Shown: positions 11,090 through 21,475 of the stretch, piece after piece
Position numbering within the stretch: position 1 is the first letter of the stretch
How the letters are laid out: each line of letters opens with the position of its first letter
Source: Euryodendron excelsum
Taxonomy: Eukaryota > Streptophyta > Magnoliopsida > Ericales > Pentaphylacaceae
Assembly (NCBI GenBank): GCA_033060915.1
Contig: CM065397.1
Coordinates: 13,010,001-13,074,000, forward strand
Reading direction: 5' to 3'
DNA length: 64,000 nucleotides
Position numbers and translations under genes: made by a program
Notes under the pieces: model-generated
What the model was told of the DNA's origin: nothing
What the model saw: the letters and a program-made list of their open reading frames with translations, nothing else
Database searches by the model: none

Positions 11090-12992
11090 AGAACCCCACG
11101 TGGCACCCCTTGTACTGGCTAAATCCTGATGGTTGATCAAACTTTGGTTGATTTGATCAAAAACTTAGGGCATGTAGCATACACTTCATCACCGGGAATG
11201 TTAGTTCAAATTTTGTCTCTATAATTGAGCCAACCGGGAAGGTTTCAAGGGAATCAGTTGCACCCACGATGTTCTCCTAGGGTTTCTTGTGAACTCTTAT
11301 GTTTTCAAAAAGTTAGAATAGTATTCAGAAGTGTGGGATATCGTATCGAAAAATGCGCTTAAAATGGCATCTCTATGGAGCATCTGTGATATGCTCCGTG
11401 GGGGTTCGAAAGTAGCTGTTTTTATGTTGCATGATTAAGGCCTTCGGGAAGCGATCTCTTTGATCGGACTGTACCGATGAAAACTATTTTGAAAATACTT
11501 CCGAGAATTCCATGATTTACGCATTTCTCAAGTTGTTTGACGATGCGTTGCAATCAGGGAATTGGGGAAAAAGTCAATCTAGGCAGAGCGTCTGCGAGAC
11601 GCTCTAGGGGTTGCTGAAAGTTGCAGTTTTCGAGCCATACAATGAAGGGTTTCGAGAAGCGATCTATCGGATCAAGCCGTATTGATGGAAAGACCTGTGA
11701 ACGAGCTTTCAGGAATTCCCTGGTTTATGCATTTCTTAAGTCATTTGACGGTGCGTTATAAACAGGGAATCGGGAGAAAAGGCAATTTTGGAGGAGCCTT
11801 TGCGAGAAGCTCCAAGGAACTTTTATCAAGTCAAGGGTGTTTAGTGTTATAAAGTCCTCCTTAGGTTAAACAGGGGTCTATGACAAGAACCGCTATTCAA
11901 TATCCTAAGACTGGTGTTGTTTTTGGGGTGCGTTCGAGTTGCCAAAGGCGAAATGGTCACTTTGACCGGGTTTGGTTGAAAGTGGTCAGGAATGATTCAG
12001 AGTGCCATGTTAAGCGTGCAGGGTCATTCTGGGGTGATCCCGGGAGAGCCTTTCATTGCTCGGTGGGATTTGTGCAGTGTCAGGGCGTTTAGGGGCAAAA
12101 CAATCATTTTGACCGAAATGGGACCGGAATTGGACCAAATGGCGTGCGGAGTACGCCTAATTACTTAGTAACACTTTAGAAAGGTGGACTTACCGTTTTG
12201 AGGGATTTTGAACTTTCTCGAAACGTGCCTGGAGGCCTAAGGGGCAGGTTTGGTTATTAGGCCTCTATTGGGCCCAGCGGGCCCAAGAAGTAGTCGATTA
12301 ATTGGATAGGGGTTTGAAAGTTGATTTGGGCTTGAATGTGCTTACAAAGTTTTAAAAGGGGGTTCGGTCAGGCCGGAGATTGCCGAGTGGGCAAAAATAG
12401 GGTGCTTACAGCTGAAATATTGGGGTTTACTGATATACACTGATTTCATCCACTCTTTGAGAGAGATACTTTGTGTGAACCTTATTTATTTGATTTGGGT
12501 GAGTTTGTAAACTTGTGAGTTTGAGTGTTCTTGTTAAAACACTAATAAGTTTGAGTGAATTTTGGACAAAATCACTTGTAAGTTTAAGTGAAGCTTGGAT
12601 AAAATCACTTGTAAATTTGAGGGAAATTTGGATAAAATCACTTGGAGAGATTTGAGAGCTTAGGAAGAGCTCTTATAAGAAGTGAGCTAAGCACCGGATC
12701 AACTAGCACCTACTTTGTAATTGTTCATTGCATAGTGGAAGAGCTTTCAAAGGGGTCTTACAGGTGAGGACGTAGGTCACGAGCTGTGGCTGAACCTTGA
12801 TAAATCTTTGTCTTCGTTTTGTGCTTTGTTTTTCATTTATTGTTGAGATTTCCTGAACATATAGCACACACTCTGATTATGTTATTAGATTTATTAATTA
12901 GATTTCTTAAATTATTTTTAGTTAAAATTATTGGTGATTATATTTGAAACCCAATTCACCCCCCTCTTGGGTTGCATACTTGAGCCAACAAT

Positions 12993-13004
12993 TGGTATAA
13001 AAGC
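12993..13004 (+). other. Primer binding site of element 2, mutated
   Basis: TGGTATAAAAGC, two changes from the iMet site TGGTATCAGAGC kept in element 1. It lies two bases after the LTR end at 12990. Confidence 0.8.
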
Positions 13005-13044
13005 TAGTACTCTACATTTAAAGACTTAACATGCCTAGAGTTGA

Positions 13045-14592
13045 TCCAAGGCAACCATATTTGGAAGCTCTCAAAGTGAGGGTCAATCCACCAATAGACC
13101 TCTCATGTTTAATGAGATAAACTGCAACTATTGAAATAATAGAATGAGAATTTATATACAATCTGTTGACTATGAATTATGGAGGATCATTGTTAATGGT
13201 CCTAAGACTCCCACCAAGTTTATTAAAAGGGAAGTTATCTCTAAACCTGAAAATGAATGGGATGAGCATGACTTGAAGCTTATACAATCTAATGCTAAAG
13301 CTATGAACATTTTATATCGTGCATTAGACCCAAATGAGTTCAATATAATCTCTACTTGTGAATTTGCCTAGAAAATTTAAGATAGACTTAAAGTGACTTA
13401 TGAAGGGACTAATCAGGTTAAGGAGTCCAAGATTAACATTCTTGTGCATAATTATGAATTATTTAGAATGAAATCTGATGAGTCTATAACTGGAATGTTC
13501 ACTAGATTCACTGACATTGTTAATGGTTTAAAGTCTCTTGGAAGAGTATATCCTAACAGTGAACATGTGAGAAAGATTCGAAGATCATTGTCAAAGACAT
13601 GGGAAGCTAAGGTGACAGCAATACAAAAAGCCAAAGACCTCAACATATTGCCACTTGAGGAGCTTCTTAGATATCTCATGACCTATGAACTGATCCAAAA
13701 GCAAAATGCTCTAGAAGAGGAGGACAAGAAAAAGAAATCAATTGCATTCAAGTCCACCATATCATAAAATGAATTTGCAAGTAAAGATGATGATGAGGAA
13801 GACCTTTCCCTCTTTGCAAGAAAATTCAAAAGAAGGTGGAAAGAAGGAAAGAAGCCTGAAGCAAAGAGTGAATCCAACAACAAGGATTCAGCCATCATAT
13901 GTTATAGAGGCAAGAAGCAAGGACATATTAAAGCTGAGTGTCCTATGCTAAAGAAGAAAGAAAAGAAAGACAGAGGAAGAAGAGCTCTAGCTGCCACATG
14001 GAGTGAAGATGAGAAATCCAAATTAGATGAGGAAGCTGAACCTCAAGAAATTGCAAACCTATGCCTCATGGCACATAAGGAGGAATCTGAGGCAGTACAC
14101 ACTAAACCATCTAATTTTTCATTTGATGAATTGCAAGATACTTTTGATGATTTATTTGCTGAATTGAAAAATATGAGCAACAAAAACAATCTTCTCAAAA
14201 AGATGGTATCCACCCTCACTGATGAGAGTGAAGATTTACAAAATGAAAATCAAATTTTGATTAAAGAGAATTCTGTTTTGAAAGAAAAAGTAAATGATTT
14301 AGAAAAATCTCTTGCAAGATGCGTCGATGGGAAAAAATAGCTTAATGCCATGCTTAGCAAACAAAATTGCTCTTTTGACAAGGCTGGAATAGGTTACAAC
14401 CCTTTTAAGGATAAAAAGTTTTCAAAAATAAAAATTACATGCTTTAATTGTCAAAAGAAAGGTCATACAGCTAGCAAATGTTATATTATGCAAAAATCTC
14501 TTGCTCCTAAGAATGTTTGGATCCCACAAGGACCATTGAAGACTAACTCCAATGGACCCAAAATGATTTGGGTACCAAAGGTGAGGGATTGA
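13045..14592 (+). pseudogene. gag of element 2: one continuous frame with in-frame stops
   Basis: One frame runs from about 13144 to the stop at 14590 with stops at 13369, 13378, 13765 and 14338 and no frameshift. The start ATG is lost (ggcaaccat near 13047 where element 1 has ATGGCAACC). Domains: N-terminal gag with YELWRIIVNGPKTP, UBN2-type core (ESITGMFTRFTDIVNGLKSL), lysine-rich linker, knuckle 1 at about 13900-13940 (second Cys replaced by Gly), coiled coil (about 14160-14330) and an intact CCHC knuckle 2 (CFNCQKKGHTASKC, about 14440-14482). Gag would package element RNA. Decay is by point mutation only. Confidence 0.85.
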
Positions 14593-14599
14593 GCTGATG

Positions 14600-15592
14600 T
14601 CTTTGTAGGTTTATCTTCAAGCAAAATTCCAAAAGGACCATTGGTACTTGGATAGTTATTGTTCAAGACACATGACTGGAGATAAATCTCTATTCACATC
14701 ACTTACACCAACGGATGGAGGATCAATCACTTTTGGAGATAATAGCAAAAGCAAGATCATTGGTATATGAAGTATTGGTAAAAACTCCTCTACCTCAATT
14801 GAAAATGTTTTATTTGTTAAAGGCCTTAAGCACAACTTGTTGAGTATTAGCCAATTGTGTGACAAAGATTATAAGGTAATATTTGAATCTTCTAAATGCA
14901 CTGTAGTAGACATGAATGACAAGAAGATCATATTGACTAGACATAGACAAGGCAATATTTACATTTTTAACTTAAATAATTTATCTTCTTGCAAAACAAA
15001 ATGCCTTGCTGCTATGAACAGTGAAGATAATTGGTTATGGTATAGAAGATTTGGTCATATTAGTATGAGCATTATTTCAAAATTTTCAAAAAATGAACTA
15101 GTGAATGGTCTTCCTAAACTCAAATTTAAAAAAGACAAAATTTGAGATGCATGTCAAATGGGGAAGCAAACCAAAATTTCTTTCAAGCCTACTATTATGC
15201 TCTCTACCTCTAGGTCACTACAATTTTTGCATATGAATTTGTTTGGACCAATTAGAACCTTAATTCTAGATAGTAAGCAATATGCTCTTATTATTGTTAA
15301 TGATTACCCAAGATATACTTGGACATTCTTTCTAGTTCACATGGATGAAAAAATTGTTTTTTTCACCAAGTTTTGCAAAAAGGTTCAAAATGGAAAAGGA
15401 TTTACAATCATAGCAATTAGGACTAACCATTGTAGTGAGTTTGATTGCAAACCTTTTGAAATATATTGTGATGAAAAATGATTTTGAACACAACTTTTCA
15501 GCACCTAGAACTCCTCAACAAAATGGGGATGTTGAGAGGAAAAATAGAACTTTGGAAGAAATGGAGAGAACAATGTTTTGTGAAAATAATTT
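14600..15592 (+). pseudogene. pol part 1 of element 2: protease, GAG-pre-integrase, integrase N half
   Basis: The protease catalytic motif has become DSYCSRHM (normally DSG) near 14650. A stop falls at about 14767. The GAG-pre-integrase zinc region has WYRRFGHIS in place of WHRRLGHIS (about 15030-15070). The integrase core carries both catalytic aspartates as asparagine: HMNLFGP near 15235 and RTNHCSEF near 15420. The following region has a frameshift at about 15478, then the conserved PQQNG..VERKNR segment with the catalytic glutamate kept. The frame continues across the solo LTR at 15593-20779 into 20785 once one AATTT copy is removed. Confidence 0.85.
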
Positions 15593-16139
15593 TGTCGCGC
15601 CCAGATTTTTCGCACTCGAGGAATACTCACACAAGCGGAAAAAATACTGTACTCTCTCGTTAGAACTCACCCTCCTAGAAGAATGAGTGCAACTAGGTTT
15701 GAATTGAAAAATTGGTTTGAATAAAGGCCTTTTGAAAAAGATTCGGAGTTGCCACCTAACTTGATTAAGGTGAGCTAGGTCACCTAAAAACTAAGAATAA
15801 TCCGAAGACTACACTTAGGGTTTTTGGAAAATGATTTGAAAATATCTCCTCAAGATAGGGTTTTTAAGAAAACATGTTGTTTGGCAACCTTTGAAAAACA
15901 TTTAGCCCTTTTTTGAAAAATAACTCCTTTTTGGTCTTTCGAAAACAGTGATTCTAAGTTCGGAGGTTGGTTACGTGTAGGGAAGACGCACTAAGCTATC
16001 ACCCTACCCCGCCCTTTCAGTACCTACATGTCAATCTACCCTAGATTCACCTATGAGAGTCTTTAACTAACTGTAGTTCAATTCTACCCACTTTAGAAAA
16101 ATAATGTTTGAAAACTAACATGATGCATGATATGCAAGT

Positions 16140-18200
16140 GCAAAATAAGAGAGAATTGAAAAATAGATTTGAAAAGAGATTTGAAGAGAATTTGATTTGA
16201 AAATAGGTTTGAAGAGATGGAATTTGAAATTGGAAAGTTTGAAAACTTGAAAATTGAAATTTGAAAATAGAAATTTTGAAAATAGATTAGAATTTGAGAT
16301 TTGGAAAGATTTTGGAAACCGCACCCATGAGGGTGGAATTGAAAGTTTGAAAAGTGTTGTGACCGCACCTATGAAGGTTGCCTACGTATCCCTTTGGGGG
16401 AATCAGGTCAGTCGTAGTTCGGACAAGAGTCCGATTGAAAATAAAAATATTGATTTGAAGAAGGAGATTGAATTGGAAGAAAGAGATTGAATTGAAAATT
16501 GGACTTGATTTGAGATTAGAAGAGGAGATTGGAAATTGAAATTGAGAAGATTGGATTTGCTTTGGAAAGATTGATTTTGGAAAGACTTGGTTTTAGAAAG
16601 ATGGAGGTTTAGGAAACCTAGACTTAGGAAAGATAGGAGACCTAGGAAATACTTGAGATTAAGAAAGATTGGATTGGAATGTTGGATTTGGAAGATTTGG
16701 AAAGATTGGATTTTAAGAAATGTTCGAATTAGGAAAGGTCTGATTTAGGAAAGTTTCGAATTAAGGAAGTTTCATTTTTGGAAAGTTTTTGAATTAGGAA
16801 AGTTTTGAATTTAGGAAAGTTTCCGAATTAGGAAAGTTTTGAATTTAGGAAAGTTTCGTTTTAGGAAAGGTTTGAAAAAGGAAAGTTTTCAATTTAAGAA
16901 ATGTTTGAATTAAGAAAGTTTTAACTTAAGAAAGTCTTAAATTAAGAAAGTTTTGAGTTTAGAAAAGTTTTAGATTTGAAAAGATTTTGAAGTTTTGGAA
17001 AGTTTAGAATTTAGAAAGTTTTTAGGCTTAGAAAGATTTAACTTAAGAAGGTTTCAAATTTAGAAAGTTTTGAATTTGGAAAGATTTGAAATTTAGAAAG
17101 TTTAGAGTTTTAGAAAATCTTGAGATTAGGAAAGGTTTGAGTTTAGGAAAGATTTGAAAGCTTGGATTTGAAAAAGATTTTGGAAAAGGGGTAGAATTAG
17201 GAAAGGGTTGAATTAGGAAAGATTTGAAAGTTGAGTTTTAAAGTTTAGGAAAGATTTTTATGTTCAAGTTTTGGGAACTTAAGATTTAGGAAAGTGAAAG
17301 ATTATGAAGGAGTTGAATTAGGAAAGGGTTGGATTTTCAAATTTAAGGAAAGATTTAAAGTTTAAGTTTAGGAAACTTATGATTTAGGAAGGAATTGAAT
17401 TAGGAAAGAGTTGGATTTTGAAATTTAAGGAAAGATTTAAAGTTTAGGTTTAATGAAACTTATGGTTTAGGAAGGAATTAAATTAAGAAAGGTTTGGATT
17501 AGGAAGGGATTGGATTTGGTTTCCTAAAGGGAAGATAGGACTTGACAAGGATTTGAAGAGGGAGATTCTAGAAACCCTAGATTTGAAAAATTATAGTTTC
17601 GACGTAGAAAATTGGTTTTGAAAATATGTATAGTTTTGATGTGAAAACAAGAGGTTTTGGAAACTTAGGCTTGGGGCAAAATTTGAAAACCATGTTTTTG
17701 GAAAGAAAATTAGGGTTTCCTAATTGAGGGTTCTAGGGCTTGACTAAGGCTTCTAAGGAAAGAGGATTTTCGGAAAGTGCGTTTTTGGAAACGAAGGTTT
17801 TCTAGAAAGGAATCCTAGAGAGGAATTTTTGGAAAGTGAATTTGAAGGGGGAGTTTTTGGAAAAAGATTTTAAAGAGAAGGAGTTTTGGAAAGTGTATTT
17901 TTTGAAAACGTAGATTTTGGAAGGAAATCCTAGAGAGAAGTTTCTAGAGAAAAGATTTTGGAAAGAAAGTTTTTGGAAAGATTTTTGGAGAGAGTTTTTC
18001 TAGGAAAATTTTTGGTAGAAGATTGTTGAAGAGAGTTTTTGGAAAGATTTTTGGGGAACGTTTTTAGAAAGTGGATTTTGGGGGGAGGATTTTGGAAAGG
18101 AGTTCTTGAAAACAATTTTGAAGAGGAGAGTTTTAGGAACGTATGTTGAAAAAGAGATTTTTAGGAAGAAAGACTTCTTGAAAAGAGAGTTTTTAGAAGG
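16140..18200. repeat. C-poor, purine-rich degenerate repeat tract in LTR B
   Basis: Irregular repeats of a unit close to gaatttaggaaagttt and ggaaagattttg fill about 2 kb. The plus strand is very poor in C, so a transcript from the minus-strand promoter would be nearly G-free and rich in UUUCCUAA. Open frames here are low-complexity and not believed. Confidence 0.75.
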
Positions 18201-19075
18201 GATAGAAACATCTCACTTTCCTAAAGCAATTCTAACCATAAGAGGGCTAGAACCACTTTAGGAAAGCAGTTTTGAAAACAACAAGATTTGAAAATATGGA
18301 CCGTATTGGTCACTTTTAATGTAATACTTTCCTAAAGCAACCCTAGCCATGGAAAGGCTAGAATCACCTTAGGATCGTGGTTTTGAAAACAAGTTTTTAA
18401 AAAAGAAATTTTGATGCAATTTTGAAAAACAAGTTTGAAAACGAGTTTGAAAACGAATTTTGGAAGATGCAAGACTATGATTTGCACAATGCAATTTTGG
18501 GGTCGTGAACATACAAGGTTAAGGCTTCACCACATAATCAAGGGGGCCGAACCCACGTGGTCTCTGGTTAGACTAGAAGAAAGCCCCCGACACAGTGACT
18601 CTCTAACAGTCTAATCCTACACATGGACCGGGAGTCCCCTTGTTTCAAGCATGCAAAGAAAGGGGGGGGAAAGAGATGGAGGATTAAAATAGAGAAAACC
18701 CAAGTAGGTTGGAGAGAGAAGAGAGAGGGGGGAAGTGCAGAAAATTAAAGAGAAAACCTACCGTATGTCTTCTTTATTTTGCAAGCCGCGCTGTCTTCGG
18801 TCTTCGGTCTTTGTCTTGATCTTCACCTTCAGCCTTCAAGAGTTGTCTTTAAACTTTGGATGGCAGCTCTTCAAGTCTTCAAAGGATAGTTGAAGGCTAG
18901 TGTATGAGTGTATGAGGGAGTGTATGAGTGTATAGGAGGCTAGGGTTTGTGTATAGTGGCTAAGGTTTGGAAAACCTAAGGAGGTTAGGGTTTAGGAGAT
19001 GCTCGAGCTCTGTATATCGAAATATAGGATTTTTAGGTTAAGTTTGCAAACCCTTTTCACATTGAATGAGGCTCT

Positions 19076-19198
19076 GTATTTATAGAAGTTGGACAAACCT
19101 GGCGCCTGTTGCAGTGGCGCTAGGGCAAAATTGCTCTTGGCGCCACTCTTAGTGGCGCCAGGCCAATTCTTGGCTTGGCGCCACTACTAGTGGTGCCA
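19076..19198 (-). promoter_or_regulatory. LTR B core promoter: TATA box and GGCGCC hairpins
   Basis: Minus-strand TATAAATACAG at about 19076-19087. Just upstream are three hairpins: CTGGCGCC/GGCGCTAG (19099-19123), TGGCGCCACT/AGTGGCGCCA with a 3-base loop (19138-19160), and a near copy (19176-19198). TTGGCGCC at 19137 and 19175 matches the E2F consensus TTSSCGCC. Function is inferred. Confidence 0.7.
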
Positions 19199-19450
19199 GC
19201 CACTTAGGAAACTTTATAAGTCGGCAAGCAACGTATCTTTGACTAGATTTGGGCGCCTGTACTAGTGACTACCATGCAACTTTTAGCCTAGCTTTACTAG
19301 GAGTGACTCCGGAAAGTCCGGGAATGATTTGAAGAAGCCGAGAATGACCCGGAAGGCCGGAAAGGAGCAGGAACACTTAAAATAGTGTCCTGGAGGTATT
19401 TGACTTAAAAAGTGAGGACAAAATATGTCGGAAAGGTTGACCGGGCCTTT

Positions 19451-19960
19451 AGGGGCAAAACGGTCAATCAGACTGGGAAACTGCCGGGGTAAACTCGGAT
19501 TGTCCCGGAAGAAGACTTGGGATCTGGAAACATTATTTAGAATGTTTCCAGAGGTTTCCGGTTTGATTTCCAGAGCCGGCGTGGTCAGAAAAGGGAGACC
19601 GGCCCACTAGGGGCAAAACGGTCATTTCGCACCGGGTTGGCCGGAACTGACTCGGAATGATCCAGAAAGGTAAAAGGAGGTTGAGAATACTATAAAAATT
19701 AGTCTCAGGAGGTTACCGGTTTGATACCCAGAGCCGGTGTGGTCGAAAAAGGAAACCGGCCTACCAGGGGCAAAACGGTCATTTTGTACCGGGTTGGCCG
19801 GAACTGACTCGGAATGATCCAAAAAGATAACTGAAGATTGAGAGTACTATAAAAAGAAATCTCATAGAGTTACCGGTTTGACACCCAGAGCTAGTGTGGT
19901 TCCCGGGGCATTCGGATGCCTAGAGGCAAAATGGTCATCTTGACCGGAAAAGGTCCAAAA
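19451..19960. repeat. 157-bp tandem repeats in U3 of LTR B
   Basis: The block aggggcaaaacggtca recurs at 19451, 19609, 19766 and (variant) 19922, a 156-158 bp period. Intervening accgggttggccggaactga text also repeats. About three and a half copies. Confidence 0.85.
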
Positions 19961-20017
19961 GGGTAGTTTGATCATTTTTCACCGAAGTGGGCTAACAGAC
20001 ACTGGTGTTGACCTAGG

Positions 20018-20560
20018 TTTTGAGTGTTTCCGCCATTCTAACGGCGGTCGTCGTGACACAGGGATTTGTTGCCAATTCCCTATATCGACCTATTTGTGAG
20101 TATTTTCGCTACTCTAACGATTTTGTGAGTATTTCTGCTACTCTAACGGTTTTGTGAGTAGTTTCGCTACTCGGACCGTCTCGAGGAATAAACTGTCTCA
20201 AGAGAGGGATTGAAAAGGGGTCTTACCGTCTCCGAAGAGACACGCTTGGATTGGAACCGTCTCGAGGAATAAACTGTCTCGAGAGTGGGATTGGAAAGGG
20301 ATCTTACCATCTCCGAAGAGACGTGCCTGGATTGAAACCGTCTCGAGGAATAAACTGTCTCGAGAGTGGGATTGGAAAGGGGTCTTACCGTCTCCGAAGA
20401 GACGCGCTTGGGTTTTGAGTGTTTCCGCCACTCTAACGGCGGTCATCGTGACACACGGGTTTGTTGCCAATTCCCTATATCGACCTATTTATGAGTATTT
20501 TCGCTACTCTAACGGTTTTGTGAGTAGTTTTGCTACTCGGACCGTCTCGAGGAATAAATT
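20018..20560. repeat. Nested tandem repeats (79-bp x3 inside a 395-bp duplication) in LTR B
   Basis: Three units containing accgtctcgaggaataaac and a run of gtctccgaagagac lie at about 20177-20413 with a 78-79 bp period. The flanking text gttttgagtgtttccgcca..ctatatcgacctattt occurs before (20018) and after (20413) them. The 78-bp period keeps one frame open on the minus strand, which explains a repetitive but non-genic reading frame there. Confidence 0.85.
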
Positions 20561-20784
20561 GTCTTGAGAGAGGGATTGGAATTGGAATTAGAAAGGACAA
20601 TGCCCCTAAGGGCATTTTGGTCATTTTGCCTCTATTTGGGCCTAACAGGCCCGCGAAGCGACGGAAAGACAGAATTTGGACCTAGATAATTGGTTTCGAT
20701 TGGGATATGTCCACAATGACTTGAAAACAAGTCTGGACGGAGTGTAGACTGCCGAGCGGTCAAAAATGGGGTGCTTACAAATTT

Positions 20785-21475
20785 GTCAAAATATTTTTGG
20801 GCTGAAGCTGTTAACACAGCTTGCTATGTTTTAAACAAAGTTTTGGTGAGAAAATTTTCAAACAAAACCCCATATAAGCTTTGGGAAGACAAGAAACCAA
20901 GTGTTTTATACTTTAGAGCTTTTAGATGTAAATGTTATGTGTTAAATAACAATAAAGAAACTCTTGGTAAGTTTGATGTAAAATCAGATGAAGGTATCTT
21001 TCTTGGCTATTCCATTCATAGCAAGGCCTATAGAATTTACAATAAAAGAACTTTAGTTGTTGAAGAATCAGTGCATGTTACCTTTGATGAACTAAATTCT
21101 TTGTCAAAGCATATTGTGAGTGATAATGTAGACAATGTAGAACAAAGCTTGGATGAGTTGAATATCAATCCAACTCAAAGTGAAGTTCCACCACATGAGA
21201 AAGAAGACCAAGACATTCCATCAAATCAACAAGATGTAAATGAAGGGCTACCAAAGAAATGAAAGTTTGTTCTTAACCATCCAACAAAGCAAATACTAGG
21301 TGATCCATTACAGTGGGTAAGAATAAGATCATCTCTTAGAAATGTATGTAACCATCTTGCTTTTCTATCTCAAATTAAACTAAAAAATTTTGAAGAAACT
21401 GAACATGATGAATTTTGGATTATAGCCATGCAATATGAATTAGATCAATTTGAAAGGAATGAGATTTGAAACCTT
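20785..21475 (+). pseudogene. pol part 2 of element 2: integrase C-terminal half and linker
   Basis: Resumes the integrase frame after solo LTR B with KYFWAEAVNTACYVLN, then the typical copia PYKLW..KPSV..FRAF segment and FLGYS..KAYRIYN. An acidic, proline-containing linker follows to a stop at about 21260. A further stop at about 21467 precedes reverse transcriptase. The same frame continues on either side of these stops. Confidence 0.85.

Larger units (their letters stand above)
8250..12410 (-). mobile_element. Giant solo LTR A, Ty3/gypsy Tat/Ogre-like (4161 bp)
   Basis: TG..CA termini (plus strand TGTCGCGCCC..GGTGCTTACA) and a perfect 5-bp duplication GCTGA (8245-8249, 12411-12415). The empty site in the 3' LTR at about 27054-27060 confirms the insertion. 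Orientation is minus because CCTATAAATAGAGG, a canonical LTR TATA box, reads on that strand at about 10985-10997. No gag, pol, primer site or second LTR is present, so I call it a solo LTR. It matches copy B over its first several hundred bases and its last bases. Lineage is inferred from LTR size and ends. Confidence 0.8.
6761..12990 (+). mobile_element. 5' LTR of element 2, interrupted (about 2064 bp without insertion)
   Basis: Aligns along its length with the 3' LTR at 25587-27608. Its first bases are TATTGACT instead of TGTTGACT, so the terminal TG has mutated to TA. It ends ..TTGAGCCAACA at 12990. A solo LTR sits inside at 8250-12410. AT-rich TATA-like sequence (tatatatataaatat) lies at about 8137-8153 in the promoter position. 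Confidence 0.9.
15593..20779 (-). mobile_element. Giant solo LTR B, same family as A (5187 bp)
   Basis: Same termini as A (TGTCGCGCCC..GGTGCTTACA on plus) and a perfect AATTT duplication (15588-15592, 20780-20784), inserted into integrase of element 2. Orientation is minus by the TATAAATACAG box at about 19076-19087. This predicts a U3 of about 1.7 kb and an R-U5 leader of about 3.5 kb. It is about 1 kb longer than A, partly through tandem repeats in U3 and a long purine-rich stretch. No coding domain, primer site or second LTR is seen. Confidence 0.8.

Noticed and set aside
10899..12092. Two plus-strand frames inside solo LTR A
   Set aside because: Short, no domain, antisense to the LTR promoter; not conserved in copy B as far as I can see.
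16093..18115. Phe/Asn/Ser-rich minus-strand frames
   Set aside because: They arise from the purine-rich degenerate repeats of LTR B and have no protein-like composition.
20198..20470. Minus-strand frame with three repeats of QARLFGDGKTPFQSHSRDS
   Set aside because: Produced by the 78-79 bp tandem repeat, whose length is near a multiple of three. It lies in the U3 of a solo LTR and has no known domain.
8250..20779. Reading A and B as plus-strand LTRs from the TGTCGCGCCC end
   Set aside because: The canonical TATAAATA boxes read on the minus strand in both, so the LTRs run right to left.
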